Of a stretch of 64,000 nt of DNA, positions 8,901 through 16,547 are shown one piece after another; positions within the stretch are counted from its first letter, which is position 1, and every line of letters begins with the position of its first letter. The notes below the pieces were generated by a model. The model ran no database searches. It saw nothing but the letters and a program-made list of their open reading frames with translations, and was not told the DNA's origin. The position numbers and the translations under genes are program-made. The DNA comes from an uncultured Bacteroidales bacterium (GTDB taxonomy: Bacteria > Bacteroidota > Bacteroidia > Bacteroidales > UBA932). The stretch is from the NCBI GenBank assembly GCA_947167015.1, contig CAMVGM010000001.1:54372-118371 (forward strand), read 5' to 3'.

Positions 8901-9463
8901 CCACGTCTATGAGCTATAATCGGCAATCCAGCGTGGCTTACACCACGACGCTCGGAAACCTCCGCGAGGCATACGGCGACGTATTGCGTCACGAGGCCGG
9001 TGGTCACGGATTCGCGTTCCTGGCGGATGAGTATGCCAATTCCAATGAAACGGTTCCGGCAGATGTCAAGGAGAACTATAACTCGATGTACAAGCAATAC
9101 GGGTGGTACTCCAACGTGGATTTCACCAATGATCCGAAGAAAGTCCGGTGGAGTGCGTTCCTGAGCGACTCCCGGTATCAGGACGAAGTGGGTCTCTATG
9201 AGGGTGGAGCCTTGTATTCGAAGGGCGTCTGGCGTCCGTCGAAGAACAGCATCATGAATGAGAACATGGGTGGCTTCAACGCTCCGTCCCGCTGGGCGAT
9301 CTACCAGCGGATCATGAAACTGAGCGGCGAGAAGTACACGTTCGACGACTTCCTGAAGTACGACGCGGTGAACCGGAACAAGGGAACGAAGGCCGGTACC
9401 CCGGTTCAGTCCGGCCGTCCTGCAGGCTGGCAGCCGGGTGCCCCGCCCAGAATCGTGCCTTAG
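5975..9463 (+). CDS. Multidomain M64 (IgA-type) peptidase lipoprotein with BACON, Ig, LRR and thioredoxin-like domains
   Basis: 1162 aa from the ATG before MKRFFAFTLCLSALLLASC (lipobox Cys19). Domains in order: BACON-type Ig-like repeats at about 25-110, 112-200 and 201-288; a Big_2 Ig domain at about 289-367 (VTGVTLDKSSLSLLLGET); another BACON-like domain to about 458; a leucine-rich section (LQGELPECLGELTSLRDFWL) to about 670; a thioredoxin/TlpA-like domain at about 683-840 with WCPFS (C715-P-F-S718, so CXXS rather than CXXC); and an M64 peptidase domain from about 850. The zinc motif reads HEAGGHGFAFLADEY: H1006, E1007 and H1011, i.e. HExxxH followed by the LADEY signature. It is an exported, membrane-anchored protease, last in the unit starting at 4219. 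Family assignment is strong; substrate unknown. Confidence 0.85.
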   Translation: MKRFFAFTLCLSALLLASCKKEPYLTLSGPASVELSADGGSGTISFTGNNDWTASSSDSWVTVSPSSGTASDGPVTVTVKATANTTYEDRSATVTIRSEGLTQSVTVRQSANLGVVVPTKSYQIASDARTIDVEVQANVDYSVSISDSWIKQTGTKGLTSKTLSFAVEANGTYDARSATITIKPQSGEAQAISVTQAQKDALLVSKATYSMPYGGGEVEVKVESNVEFEVKSEVDWIQYVETKGLSASTVRLKVAENKTYKAREGKVTLTQKGGSLTITVTVKQDGRVAVTGVTLDKSSLSLLLGETETLKATVKPDNATDKSVTWSSSDTKVATVDESGMVTAVGAGTAKITAKAGDKTATCSVTVDGSVVKVGEGTHIPPEGGEYELDIQYVSNNFAVEIEKSAEWLYYIQTKALTKGAIVLAAQENETVSTRSAKVTIKDKDGKASPVTVTVTQDAYETATKAYDILMEFYNAMGGPKWKKQENWGRKDVSLALWQGVGFFPEKGVEGLSFEETGLQGELPECLGELTSLRDFWLQNETGVTGTLPKSFAKLVKMQNVTILNTSMTSLRDVFGGMKELRYLQVTANDKMTGPLPESAGNSPAMEGLRFVSNRFTGDLPASWARFGTELWVGDNCLSGIVPAEYLAVGDDTWLIDNVLYQREGYGFDISNINLHGGKFWQKGTVKDLNGKSFSFQDVVAKNKYTVYLFWATWCPFSKVLMPQLKDYYAHYHKDGLEIIATIAAGDSDGSTPLLEAQKKEVKEKGYDKWYNYYFFQTEPPAYPAAVPVAEVYDQEGNILFSSFSYLHDPVRQRFGRIASSDLIPFLETLLGPADLSDVHTSKDFSKDGEVLTLQKATKGKGINIVFMGDAYTDQDMDTGGLYETVMKESMEEFFAEEPYKSFRDRFNVYAVKAVSVNDRIGSGYSTALSCYYGTGTVVLGDDDKCYSYALKVPGIKTQDNLLVCVMVNGNISKGTTSMSYNRQSSVAYTTTLGNLREAYGDVLRHEAGGHGFAFLADEYANSNETVPADVKENYNSMYKQYGWYSNVDFTNDPKKVRWSAFLSDSRYQDEVGLYEGGALYSKGVWRPSKNSIMNENMGGFNAPSRWAIYQRIMKLSGEKYTFDDFLKYDAVNRNKGTKAGTPVQSGRPAGWQPGAPPRIVP

Positions 9464-9481
9464 GATTCATCAAATATTATT

Positions 9482-9517
9482 GAAAAAGCCCTTCCAATCA
9501 ACTGGAAGGGCTTTTTC
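9482..9517. terminator. Bidirectional intrinsic terminator
   Basis: Stem GAAAAAGCCCTTCCA (9482-9496) / TGGAAGGGCTTTTTC (9503-9517) with a 6-nt loop and A/T runs on both sides. It serves the M64 gene and the convergent SH3 gene. Confidence 0.9.
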
Positions 9518-9534
9518 GTATCTTGGCCCGGACG

Positions 9535-10524
9535 TCAGTCCTCCGGGGACCAGCTCAGGGACGAACTTATCGTCCAGCCGGTCAGGGCCGGGTTCCCGTC
9601 CGAGACGACCCTGACCCATACGGGCCAGGTTCCCGCCACTTCCAGCGGATGGACCACCTCCCCGGCTTCCAGCTTACCCACGACGCGGGATTTTTCGTCC
9701 GTCCGGACATGGAGCGGCACGGCCTCCTCCGAAACGCGCAGGCACAGCGCCGACGCGGGAACCCAGGACTCATCGAGCACCTGGACTTCTTCGTCGTCGC
9801 AGGTCACATACCCGCCGAGCAACTGCCACCAGTCACCCTTTGCTTTCGCGACATCCATCGTGTAGCTCCTCCCCTTCTCCAGCAAGAAGGTTTTCTCCCC
9901 CCTGCCGGGAGCGGAGAGCAGGGCGACGTCCTTGTCGGGAACGGCATACACGATCAGGCTGGGAAAATCGTAACCGTCTCCCGGTTCGAAGGCATTGTCG
10001 CGCAGCTTGGACACTTCCACCCAGCCCGTCAGGCCGTCCGGCTCATAGAAGACCTTCACCCACAGGCCATTGGCCGACAGTTCCAGCGGGCGGACCACCG
10101 CGTTGAATTCCGTGATGGTGCCGGCCTTGGGCGCATCCGCGCGGGGCTCCGTCCGCAAGGGACGGAACTGCCCGTCTCCATTGTCGGTGCCCAGGGCAAG
10201 CACGGACTGCCGGATCCAGGCCTCACGGGAGGGAATCTCGATGTCCTCGCCGAAAGAATACAGGCGGGAATCCTTGATCCGCCACCAGCCGTCCGGCCCG
10301 GCGATGGCCGTGAGCTGGTAGAACTCGCCGGCTTCGGCCTGGAAGACCACCTCGCCGCCGGGCTCCGAATAGATGTCGGTAAACTCCGCGTCGGCAGGGT
10401 CCAGGATGAAACAGCCAAGTTCGTGCCGCTGGGTGTGGCGCAGGATGAACAGGCCCACCAGGGCGGAAACGACAACGAAGCCGACGAAGGCCGCAATGGC
10501 GGCAAAAGTACCTTTCCTTGCCAT
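9535..10524 (-). CDS. Membrane-anchored protein with SH3-like repeats
   Basis: 329 aa. An N-terminal membrane helix (about 9-28) is followed by three SH3-like stretches: about 40-110 (GGEVVFQAEAGEFYQL, WWRIKDSRLY), about 125-180 (FRPLRTEPRADAPKAGTI, WVKVFYEPDGLTGWVEVSKL) and about 260-325 (LHVRTDEKSRVVGKLEAGE, VWVRVVSDGNPALTGW). These are typical of SH3b cell-wall or ligand-binding modules in the periplasm. No catalytic domain is visible. It lies 4 nt downstream of the carboxylesterase gene and is probably cotranscribed with it, though a functional link is not evident. Confidence 0.7.
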   Translation of the reverse strand: MARKGTFAAIAAFVGFVVVSALVGLFILRHTQRHELGCFILDPADAEFTDIYSEPGGEVVFQAEAGEFYQLTAIAGPDGWWRIKDSRLYSFGEDIEIPSREAWIRQSVLALGTDNGDGQFRPLRTEPRADAPKAGTITEFNAVVRPLELSANGLWVKVFYEPDGLTGWVEVSKLRDNAFEPGDGYDFPSLIVYAVPDKDVALLSAPGRGEKTFLLEKGRSYTMDVAKAKGDWWQLLGGYVTCDDEEVQVLDESWVPASALCLRVSEEAVPLHVRTDEKSRVVGKLEAGEVVHPLEVAGTWPVWVRVVSDGNPALTGWTISSSLSWSPED

Positions 10525-10528
10525 ATCG

Positions 10529-12094
10529 CTAATACTTCAGCATCGCGGCGTCGTGGTTCTTCCGGAGTTCCGTGACGTTGTCGAACACCATCGTGGGGTT
10601 CTCGTCCGGATTGAACGGATCCCAGGCGGGAAGGCCCTTGCAGTTCGGGTCGCCGGTCTTGATGAAGGCGATCCAGGCGTTGCTGACGATGTCTTCCATC
10701 TTATAGGCCTCCGGCGTCCCGCCGGTCATCTCCCGCTGGTTCTCCACGTTATTGAACATGAACGGAAGTTCCATCCCGTGACAGGCGGCCAGCGCCCCGT
10801 CGTTCACCGGGGACTTCCAGGCGAAGAGGTACACATAGGCATTGGCGCCGCCCAGGGCCTGCTTGGCGGTGGCCTGCCGGATCACGTTCCCGCGGGTCCG
10901 GAAGTCGGTGTTGACCAGTTCCTTCGGCGCCTGTCCCGGATAGACGGACTCGAAATCCTGCACGAACTGCGCGAATTTCTCCTCGCCCAGCCGGGGCAGC
11001 AGCCGCTCCTTGACCTGGTCCATCGTATAGGACACGTTGTTGGTGTAGCAGAACTCGTTCAGATTGGATCCGATCAGCATCGGGACGTCCTTGCTGCACT
11101 CGGCGGCGATGGGGTCGAAAGGATGCTGGACCAGGTACTTGCCGTCCACGACGGGAGAGAATCCCCCGCGCCCGCTCCGGCGGGAAGCGCGGTTCCCGGC
11201 AGCAACCAGTTCTTCATACGTAAACTTGGACAGGTCCACGTCCGGTCCCGGCTTGAGCCCCAGTTCCTCCACGACGGCCAGGCCAAGCGCACGGCTCTGG
11301 GCCGGCTCCTGCTGGCGCAGGGTGGAGCCGCTCTGCACGATGGCCCGGTGGAAGAGCCCCTTCGCGGAAGGCATCGCCATCAGGGTGGAAGTCTTGCCTC
11401 CGCCGCCGCTCTGGCCGCCGATGGTCACACAGCCCGGGTCGCCGCCGAAGGCCGCGATGTTGTCGCGCACCCATTCGAGGGCCTTGACCAGGTCCTGCTG
11501 GCCCAGGTTGACGGACTCGGAATACTTGCCGCCCAGGGCGGTCAGGTCGATGTAGCCCAGGATATTGAGACGGTGGTTGACGGTCACGACCACGATGTCG
11601 CCCTTCTCGGCCAGGGCCCTTCCCTCCTGCGCGGGCAGGAAGATGGCGGAGCCGCTGGCATAGCCGCCGCCGTGGAACCACACGAACACCGGACGCTTCT
11701 TGCCGTCCAGCGCCGGGGTCCAGACATTGAGCATCTGGCAGTCCTCGGAGTTTAGTTCCTTCTTGAACTGGAAGCCGAAATCATAGTCGCTGGGAGTGCC
11801 GCCCCAGTTCATGTTCTGCCCCTGCATCGCCTGGGGGCCGTAAACCTGGGTCTTCCTGATCCCCTCCCATTTATCGGGAGCCTGCGGAGGCAGGAAACGC
11901 TCCGCCTTCGCATAAGGCACCCCCTTGAAAGTGTAGATGCCGGCATCGTTGTAGCCCAGGATCTTCCCGGAGGTCGTTTCGGCGATGCAGTCATCACCGG
12001 TCGTGATGGGGCCCTTCCGGGCGGTCTGCCCCTCGTTTGCACAGGCGCAGAGCAGCAATGCCGCCACCGCGCCGAGGATCAGCGTCTTTTTCAT
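10529..12094 (-). CDS. Type-B carboxylesterase lipoprotein
   Basis: 521 aa. The signal peptide has a lipobox (LLLCAC, Cys18 or Cys16). The alpha/beta-hydrolase fold of the carboxylesterase/PnbA family is clear: GVPYAKAERFLPPQ near 60, oxyanion loop FHGGGYASGS, nucleophile elbow GGQSGGGG with S229, and EWVRDNIAAFGGDPG just before it. Length matches the family (about 500). It probably hydrolyses ester decorations of polysaccharide or small esters in the periplasm or at the surface. The first gene of a two-gene unit with the SH3 protein. A second type-B carboxylesterase is found in the PUL at 49799. Confidence 0.85.
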   Translation of the reverse strand: MKKTLILGAVAALLLCACANEGQTARKGPITTGDDCIAETTSGKILGYNDAGIYTFKGVPYAKAERFLPPQAPDKWEGIRKTQVYGPQAMQGQNMNWGGTPSDYDFGFQFKKELNSEDCQMLNVWTPALDGKKRPVFVWFHGGGYASGSAIFLPAQEGRALAEKGDIVVVTVNHRLNILGYIDLTALGGKYSESVNLGQQDLVKALEWVRDNIAAFGGDPGCVTIGGQSGGGGKTSTLMAMPSAKGLFHRAIVQSGSTLRQQEPAQSRALGLAVVEELGLKPGPDVDLSKFTYEELVAAGNRASRRSGRGGFSPVVDGKYLVQHPFDPIAAECSKDVPMLIGSNLNEFCYTNNVSYTMDQVKERLLPRLGEEKFAQFVQDFESVYPGQAPKELVNTDFRTRGNVIRQATAKQALGGANAYVYLFAWKSPVNDGALAACHGMELPFMFNNVENQREMTGGTPEAYKMEDIVSNAWIAFIKTGDPNCKGLPAWDPFNPDENPTMVFDNVTELRKNHDAAMLKY

Positions 12095-12149
12095 GGCAAG
12101 TTACATTTACACTTGCAATATGCGAATTGTTTTTCAGAAAACCAAGTCG

Positions 12150-13424
12150 CTAGATATCAGATTCTTCCGCTTCAGCCTCGATTCCCAGGGCAGACAACTG
12201 GCGCAGAAAGGCGTCCTCGAAGGCCCGGTCGGCGATGCGCCGCGACATGTTCAGCGCCAGATGGTCCCCGTATCCCACGCAGGCAGACGCGCCGGAATTG
12301 CCGCGCTGGCGGCCGAGGATGAAGTCGATGTCCCGCACATACGGGCGCAGCGACTCCGGCAGGACGATACGGCCGAGGTTGGAAAGCGTGTGCGAGCAGT
12401 AGCGGTCGCCCTTGAGCTTGTTGATGACGTCGATGATGGGCTTCTTCAGCACGCGGGGGATGCAGTTGATGGCGAAATTGTTCTCAAGTTCCACGTTCTT
12501 CGCCACCTTGGGCTCCAGCTGGCTGGGCATGGAATAGAGCCGCTTCTGGGCGGAGACCACCTCCAGGATGTGGTCGAAGCCGTAATCGCCGTTGCACACG
12601 TCCACGCCGAGCATCACGTAAGAGGAGAAATTGCGCAGCGTATTGCCGCCGAAGATGCGGCGCAGGTCCACGGGGACGTTGACCTTGAGGACGGAGCGGC
12701 GCCCGAAAGGATCGCTCCTGCGGACCTCCTGCAGGGCATGGACCATGGATGCGGACAAGAGGTCGGTGACCGTGCAGCCGCGGCCTTTCGCCACCTCGCA
12801 GGCCTGTTTCATCGGGATGCGCACGCGCAGGTTGCGCAGTTCCTTCGTCCCGAGCTGGCGCCCCCGCAGATGATAGGCGGGATCGTTCTGCTCCAGCGCT
12901 CCGCGTTTGCCGTTGAAATCGTCGAACGCATCCGCAAGTTCCGAGGCGGCGGGCGCGTCGGAGGGATCCAGGATCAGGCCGCCGTAAACCGGCTCCGCGC
13001 CGTAACGGAGGCGGAGGTATTCGGCCGTCAGCGTAAGCAGGAAGGTCATTCCCCCGTGGCCGTCCGTCAGGACGTGGAAGATGTCCTGCACGATGCGGCA
13101 GCCGTCGGCGGAGATACGGAACAGGAAACCCTCGTTGCCGGGGATGCTGAAGCAGTGCAGCGGCTGCAGCGGCAGCACGCGCGGCGTCTTGCCGAGCGCA
13201 CGGAGATACCACCAGAGCGCTCCGCCCGTCAGCGTATAGCCGAAGGTGGGGATGCGGCGCACCGTCGTCTCCAGCGCCTGCTGGAGCACCCCGGCGTCCA
13301 CCGGCTCGGAAAGGGTCACACTCATCCGGTACAGGGAAGAATACTTCTTCGACTGGCTGGCGGGATATATGAAGGAGGCGTTGTCGAGCCTCAGCAAGTT
13401 CTGAAGGGTCATGGCTTTTTCCAT
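12150..13424 (-). CDS. Condensation/alcohol acyltransferase-like protein
   Basis: 424 aa from the ATG at 13424 (MEKAMTLQNLLRLDN). A second ATG four codons on is also possible. The -7 box TAAATTTG (13436-13443, minus strand) lies just upstream and excludes the earlier in-frame ATG. The protein shows the condensation/BAHD-like catalytic motif HVLTDGHGG (H117, D121) and a late SNLGRIVLPESL segment as in alcohol acetyltransferase-like proteins. Such proteins transfer acyl groups to an alcohol or amine. No NRPS, PKS or carrier protein is nearby, so the substrate is unknown. Cytoplasmic; single-gene unit, divergent from the sugar-catabolic triad. Confidence 0.7.
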   Translation of the reverse strand: MEKAMTLQNLLRLDNASFIYPASQSKKYSSLYRMSVTLSEPVDAGVLQQALETTVRRIPTFGYTLTGGALWWYLRALGKTPRVLPLQPLHCFSIPGNEGFLFRISADGCRIVQDIFHVLTDGHGGMTFLLTLTAEYLRLRYGAEPVYGGLILDPSDAPAASELADAFDDFNGKRGALEQNDPAYHLRGRQLGTKELRNLRVRIPMKQACEVAKGRGCTVTDLLSASMVHALQEVRRSDPFGRRSVLKVNVPVDLRRIFGGNTLRNFSSYVMLGVDVCNGDYGFDHILEVVSAQKRLYSMPSQLEPKVAKNVELENNFAINCIPRVLKKPIIDVINKLKGDRYCSHTLSNLGRIVLPESLRPYVRDIDFILGRQRGNSGASACVGYGDHLALNMSRRIADRAFEDAFLRQLSALGIEAEAEESDI

Positions 13425-13435
13425 TTGTTTCAATG

Positions 13436-13443
13436 CAAATTTA
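13436..13443 (-). promoter_or_regulatory. -7 promoter box for the acyltransferase-like gene
   Basis: CAAATTTA on the plus strand reads TAAATTTG on the coding strand, matching TAnnTTTG. It leaves a leader of only a few nucleotides before the ATG at 13424. Confidence 0.6.
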
Positions 13444-13533
13444 CCTGCCCGGAACCGGGCCGCCAAGACATCGGAACCGAAAGGTGCATATATGTGACCA
13501 AAACCCGGTTTGGCGGGGATTTAAGGCATATTA

Positions 13534-13568
13534 TGGGATGAAAAACAGAGATAATTAGCTTCATCCCA
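13534..13568. repeat. Inverted repeat between divergent genes
   Basis: TGGGATGAA (13534-13542) and TTCATCCCA (13560-13568) are perfect 9-bp inverted arms 17 nt apart, just upstream of the -7 box of the triad. An operator is plausible; there is no T-run, so a terminator is less likely. Confidence 0.5.
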
Positions 13569-13602
13569 CCCAGTCCAGGGACTAAGCGTATGGAAAAATG
13601 AT

Positions 13603-13610
13603 TACCTTTG
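13603..13610 (+). promoter_or_regulatory. -7 promoter box for the sugar-catabolic triad
   Basis: TACCTTTG matches TAnnTTTG. Its final G is 5 nt from the A of the start codon at 13615, so the transcript is predicted to have little or no leader. Confidence 0.65.
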
Positions 13611-13614
13611 TGAT

Positions 13615-14499
13615 ATGACCATCATCGATGCACACTCCCACCTCTGGCTCCGGCAGGAGGCCGTGGTGGACGGACAGCCCATCCGGGCTCTCCCGAACGG
13701 ACGCGCCCTCTTCTTCGGCGAGGAGCGGCAGATGCTTCCCCCCTGGCTCATTGACGGACGCAACAGCGCGGAAGTCTTCCTCTCGAACATGGATTACGCC
13801 CAGGTCGGCGCCGCCGTGGTGGTCCAAGAGATCATCGACGGCAACCAGGACGACTACCTGCGGGAAGTGCAGCGGCGCTGGCCGGAACGCTTCCTCTGCT
13901 GCGCGATGCTGGACATCGACCGGGACGGCCTGACCGTACCGGAAGGATTCCGCGCGGCGGCCATCCCCGGCCACCGGATGAAACGGGACCTCGATTCCCC
14001 GGAGATGATGGCCGCTTTCAAGGAACTGGAACGGCGCGGCATCCTCCTGTCGATGTGCCTCGGCGACGACGCCCGGCAGATCGCCCAGTTCGCCACGGTC
14101 ATCCAGGAATGCCCCCGGCTGAAGGTCGCCATCGGGCACTTCGGACTCGCCCGCTCGGAGCACTGGCTCGAGCAGGTGCGCCTGGCCCGCGCGGAGAACG
14201 TCCGCATCGAAAGCGGCGGCATCACCTGGCTCTATAACGACGAGTTCTACCCCTTCCCCTCGGCCGTGCGCGCCATCCGTCAGGCGGCCGACGAGGTCGG
14301 GATGGACAAGCTGATGTGGGGCAGCGACTACCCGCGCACCATCACCGCCATCACCTACCGGATGTCCTACGACTTCGTGCTCAAGAGCCCGGAACTCACG
14401 CCGGAAGAAAAGGCCGCCTTCCTCGGTGGCAACGCCATGGGCTTCTATGGCTTCCACGATCTCCCCGAACTTCCGTACATCAAAAATATGTCAGAATGA
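13615..14499 (+). CDS. Amidohydrolase-family lactonase (L-fuconolactonase-like)
   Basis: 294 aa, amidohydrolase_2 TIM barrel. Metal ligands are visible: H7 and H9 (DAHSHLW), the IGHFG histidine near 176, and D238 in WGSDYPRT. This subfamily includes aldonolactonases such as L-fuconolactonase, which open sugar lactones to acids. It overlaps the next gene by ATGA, so the two are translationally coupled, and the third gene is an aldo-keto reductase of the L-galactose/L-fucose dehydrogenase type. The set matches: sugar to lactone (AKR), lactone to aldonate (this enzyme), then further oxidation. Exact substrate is inference. Cytoplasmic. Confidence 0.75.
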   Translation: MTIIDAHSHLWLRQEAVVDGQPIRALPNGRALFFGEERQMLPPWLIDGRNSAEVFLSNMDYAQVGAAVVVQEIIDGNQDDYLREVQRRWPERFLCCAMLDIDRDGLTVPEGFRAAAIPGHRMKRDLDSPEMMAAFKELERRGILLSMCLGDDARQIAQFATVIQECPRLKVAIGHFGLARSEHWLEQVRLARAENVRIESGGITWLYNDEFYPFPSAVRAIRQAADEVGMDKLMWGSDYPRTITAITYRMSYDFVLKSPELTPEEKAAFLGGNAMGFYGFHDLPELPYIKNMSE

Positions 14500-15500
14500 A
14501 AGCATTACAGATTCCCCAGCCGCGGCAGGTCCGCGTGATCGACCTGCCGGAGCCCGTCGCCGGACCCGGCGAAATCCTGCTCCGGCTGCACTACGTCGGT
14601 TTCTGCGGCAGCGACCTCAACACCTTCCGCGGGCGCAACGCCATGGCGAAGCCCGACGTCATTCCCGGTCACGAGATCGGCGCCGTCATCGCCGCCACCG
14701 GCCCCGGCGTGCCCGACCGCTTCCAGCCCGGGCAGGTCGTGACCGTCAACCCCTATACCAACTGCGGCAGTTGCGCTTCCTGCCGGGCAGGCCGCTACAA
14801 CGCCTGTGAGAACAACGAGACCCTGGGCGTGCAGCGCGACGGTGCGATGCGCGAATACATCGCCCTCCCCTGGCAGAAGATCATCCCCGCCGAAGGCATT
14901 TCCGTGCAGGACGCCGCTCTCATCGAGCCGATGAGCGTCGGCTTCCACGCCGTCGCCCGCGGCTGCGTGGCCGATACCGACACCGTGCTGGTCATCGGCT
15001 GCGGCATGGTCGGCCTGGGTGCCGTCATCCGCGCGGTCCGGCGCGGCGCCACCGTGATCGCCGCCGACCTGGACCCCGAGAAACTCGCCCTTGCCCGCGA
15101 CCTGGGAGCCGCCTTCACCTATAATACCGCGGCGGAATGGTGCGACCTCCCCGCCCCGAGCGTCGTCATCGAAGCCGTCGGCGCCCCCGCAACCTACCGG
15201 CTCGCCATCGAGCGGGTGGACTTCTGCGGGCGCGTGGTCTGCATCGGCTATGCCAAGGGCGACGTCGAACTCCCCACCGGGCTCATCGTGAAGAAAGAAC
15301 TCGCGGTGCTCGGCTCGCGCAACGCCACCCCGTCCGACTTCGAAGCCGTCATCCGGCGCGTCCGCCAGGGCGGACTCCCTCTCGGCAGTTTCATTTCCGG
15401 TATCGTCCAGCCCGGCGAGGCCCAGGAGGCCCTCGAACGTTGGGACGCCAACCCCGGCAAGGTTTACAGAATCCTTACGCAATGGAATACAGAGAATTAG
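14496..15500 (+). CDS. Zinc-dependent alcohol (polyol/sugar-acid) dehydrogenase
   Basis: 334 aa, medium-chain dehydrogenase. Catalytic zinc site GFCGSD with C37 and PGHE; structural zinc cysteines in NCGSCASCRAGRYNAC; Rossmann motif GCGMVGLGA; acidic residue AADLDPEK pointing to NAD preference. Closest groups are L-threonine, galactitol and L-galactonate/L-fuconate-type dehydrogenases. The start overlaps the stop of the lactonase gene (ATGA) and the end overlaps the start of the AKR gene by 19 nt, a tightly coupled operon. Probably oxidises the aldonate produced by the lactonase, or a polyol. Substrate not provable from sequence. Confidence 0.8.
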   Translation: MKALQIPQPRQVRVIDLPEPVAGPGEILLRLHYVGFCGSDLNTFRGRNAMAKPDVIPGHEIGAVIAATGPGVPDRFQPGQVVTVNPYTNCGSCASCRAGRYNACENNETLGVQRDGAMREYIALPWQKIIPAEGISVQDAALIEPMSVGFHAVARGCVADTDTVLVIGCGMVGLGAVIRAVRRGATVIAADLDPEKLALARDLGAAFTYNTAAEWCDLPAPSVVIEAVGAPATYRLAIERVDFCGRVVCIGYAKGDVELPTGLIVKKELAVLGSRNATPSDFEAVIRRVRQGGLPLGSFISGIVQPGEAQEALERWDANPGKVYRILTQWNTEN

Positions 15501-16414
15501 GCAAGACCGGCCTGCGCCTTTCCGCGCTGGGCTTCGGGGCATCGAGCCTCGGCGGCGTCTTCCATTCCCTCCGGGAGGAAGACGGCATCCAGGCCGTGTT
15601 CGCCGCCATCGAGGGCGGCATCAACTTCATCGACGTCTCCCCCTACTACGGGCACCTCAAGGCTGAAATGGTGCTGGGCAAGGCCCTGCGGCAGATTCCG
15701 CGGGAGAAGTACATCCTCTCCACGAAAGTGGGCCGCTACGGCAAGGACGGCGTCAACTACTGGGACTATTCCGCCAAGCGGGCGCACGACAGCGTGTTCG
15801 AGAGCATGGAGCGGCTCGGGGTGGACTACATCGACCTGATCAACGTCCACGACATCGAGTTCGCCGACCTGGACCAGGTGTGCGCGGAGACGCTCCCCGC
15901 CCTGGTGGAACTGCGGGAGCAGGGCGTCGTGGGGCACGTGGGCATCACGGACCTCCAACTCGAGAACCTGCAATACGTGGTCGAACACACCCCGGCCGGG
16001 ACGGTGGAATCCGTGCTGAACTTCTGCCACTACTGCCTATGCGACGACAAGCTTCTCGACTTCCTCGACTTCTTCGAAGCGCGCGGCATCGGCGTGATCA
16101 ACGCCAGCCCGCTGTCGATGGGCCTGCTCTCCGGCCGCGGGGCCCCCGACTGGCACCCGGCTCCTGCTCCCCTGCAGGAGGCCTGCCGCCGCGCCGCCGC
16201 CCACTGCAGCGCCGCCGGCTACCCCATCGAGCGCCTGGCGATGGAGTTCTCCGTGCGGGAGCCGCGCATCGCCTCCACGCTCTTCTCGACCACCCGCGCC
16301 GGGAACGTCCGGGCCAACCTGGAATTCATTGCCACCGAACCCGATCCGAAATTGCTCGGCGAGGTCCGTGAGATTCTTGGGGACGCCTTCCGCATGAGCT
16401 GGAAAAACACTTGA
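15482..16414 (+). CDS. Aldo-keto reductase, L-galactose/L-fucose dehydrogenase-like
   Basis: 310 aa. The AKR catalytic tetrad is recognisable: D and Y in FIDVSPYYGHLKAE, K in LSTKVGRYG, H in LINVHDIEF. The start MEYRELGKTGLRLSALGFGASSLGG and the DYIDLINVHDIEFADLDQ segment are typical of the L-galactose/L-fucose dehydrogenase branch, which oxidises the C1 hydroxyl to the 1,4- or 1,5-lactone with NAD(P). The ATG at 15482 lies inside the end of the previous gene. Together with the lactonase it suggests non-phosphorylated catabolism of a 6-deoxy- or L-sugar from plant or host glycans. The expected dehydratase is not in the window. Confidence 0.8.
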   Translation: MEYRELGKTGLRLSALGFGASSLGGVFHSLREEDGIQAVFAAIEGGINFIDVSPYYGHLKAEMVLGKALRQIPREKYILSTKVGRYGKDGVNYWDYSAKRAHDSVFESMERLGVDYIDLINVHDIEFADLDQVCAETLPALVELREQGVVGHVGITDLQLENLQYVVEHTPAGTVESVLNFCHYCLCDDKLLDFLDFFEARGIGVINASPLSMGLLSGRGAPDWHPAPAPLQEACRRAAAHCSAAGYPIERLAMEFSVREPRIASTLFSTTRAGNVRANLEFIATEPDPKLLGEVREILGDAFRMSWKNT

Positions 16415-16505
16415 TAATCAATCGTTTAGGCCACGCCGTGCAGCATCTGTTTTTGCTTGTTGATAACTTTTTTTTCAAAAGAGGAATACATATCGAAAAT
16501 ATTTC

Positions 16506-16513
16506 TATTTTTG
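16506..16513 (+). promoter_or_regulatory. -7 promoter box for the DUF2795 gene
   Basis: TATTTTTG in an A/T-rich upstream region matches TAnnTTTG, about 35 nt before the ATG. Confidence 0.6.
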
Positions 16514-16547
16514 CGGCGAATTAACCCAACTAATTAGGTATACGACT

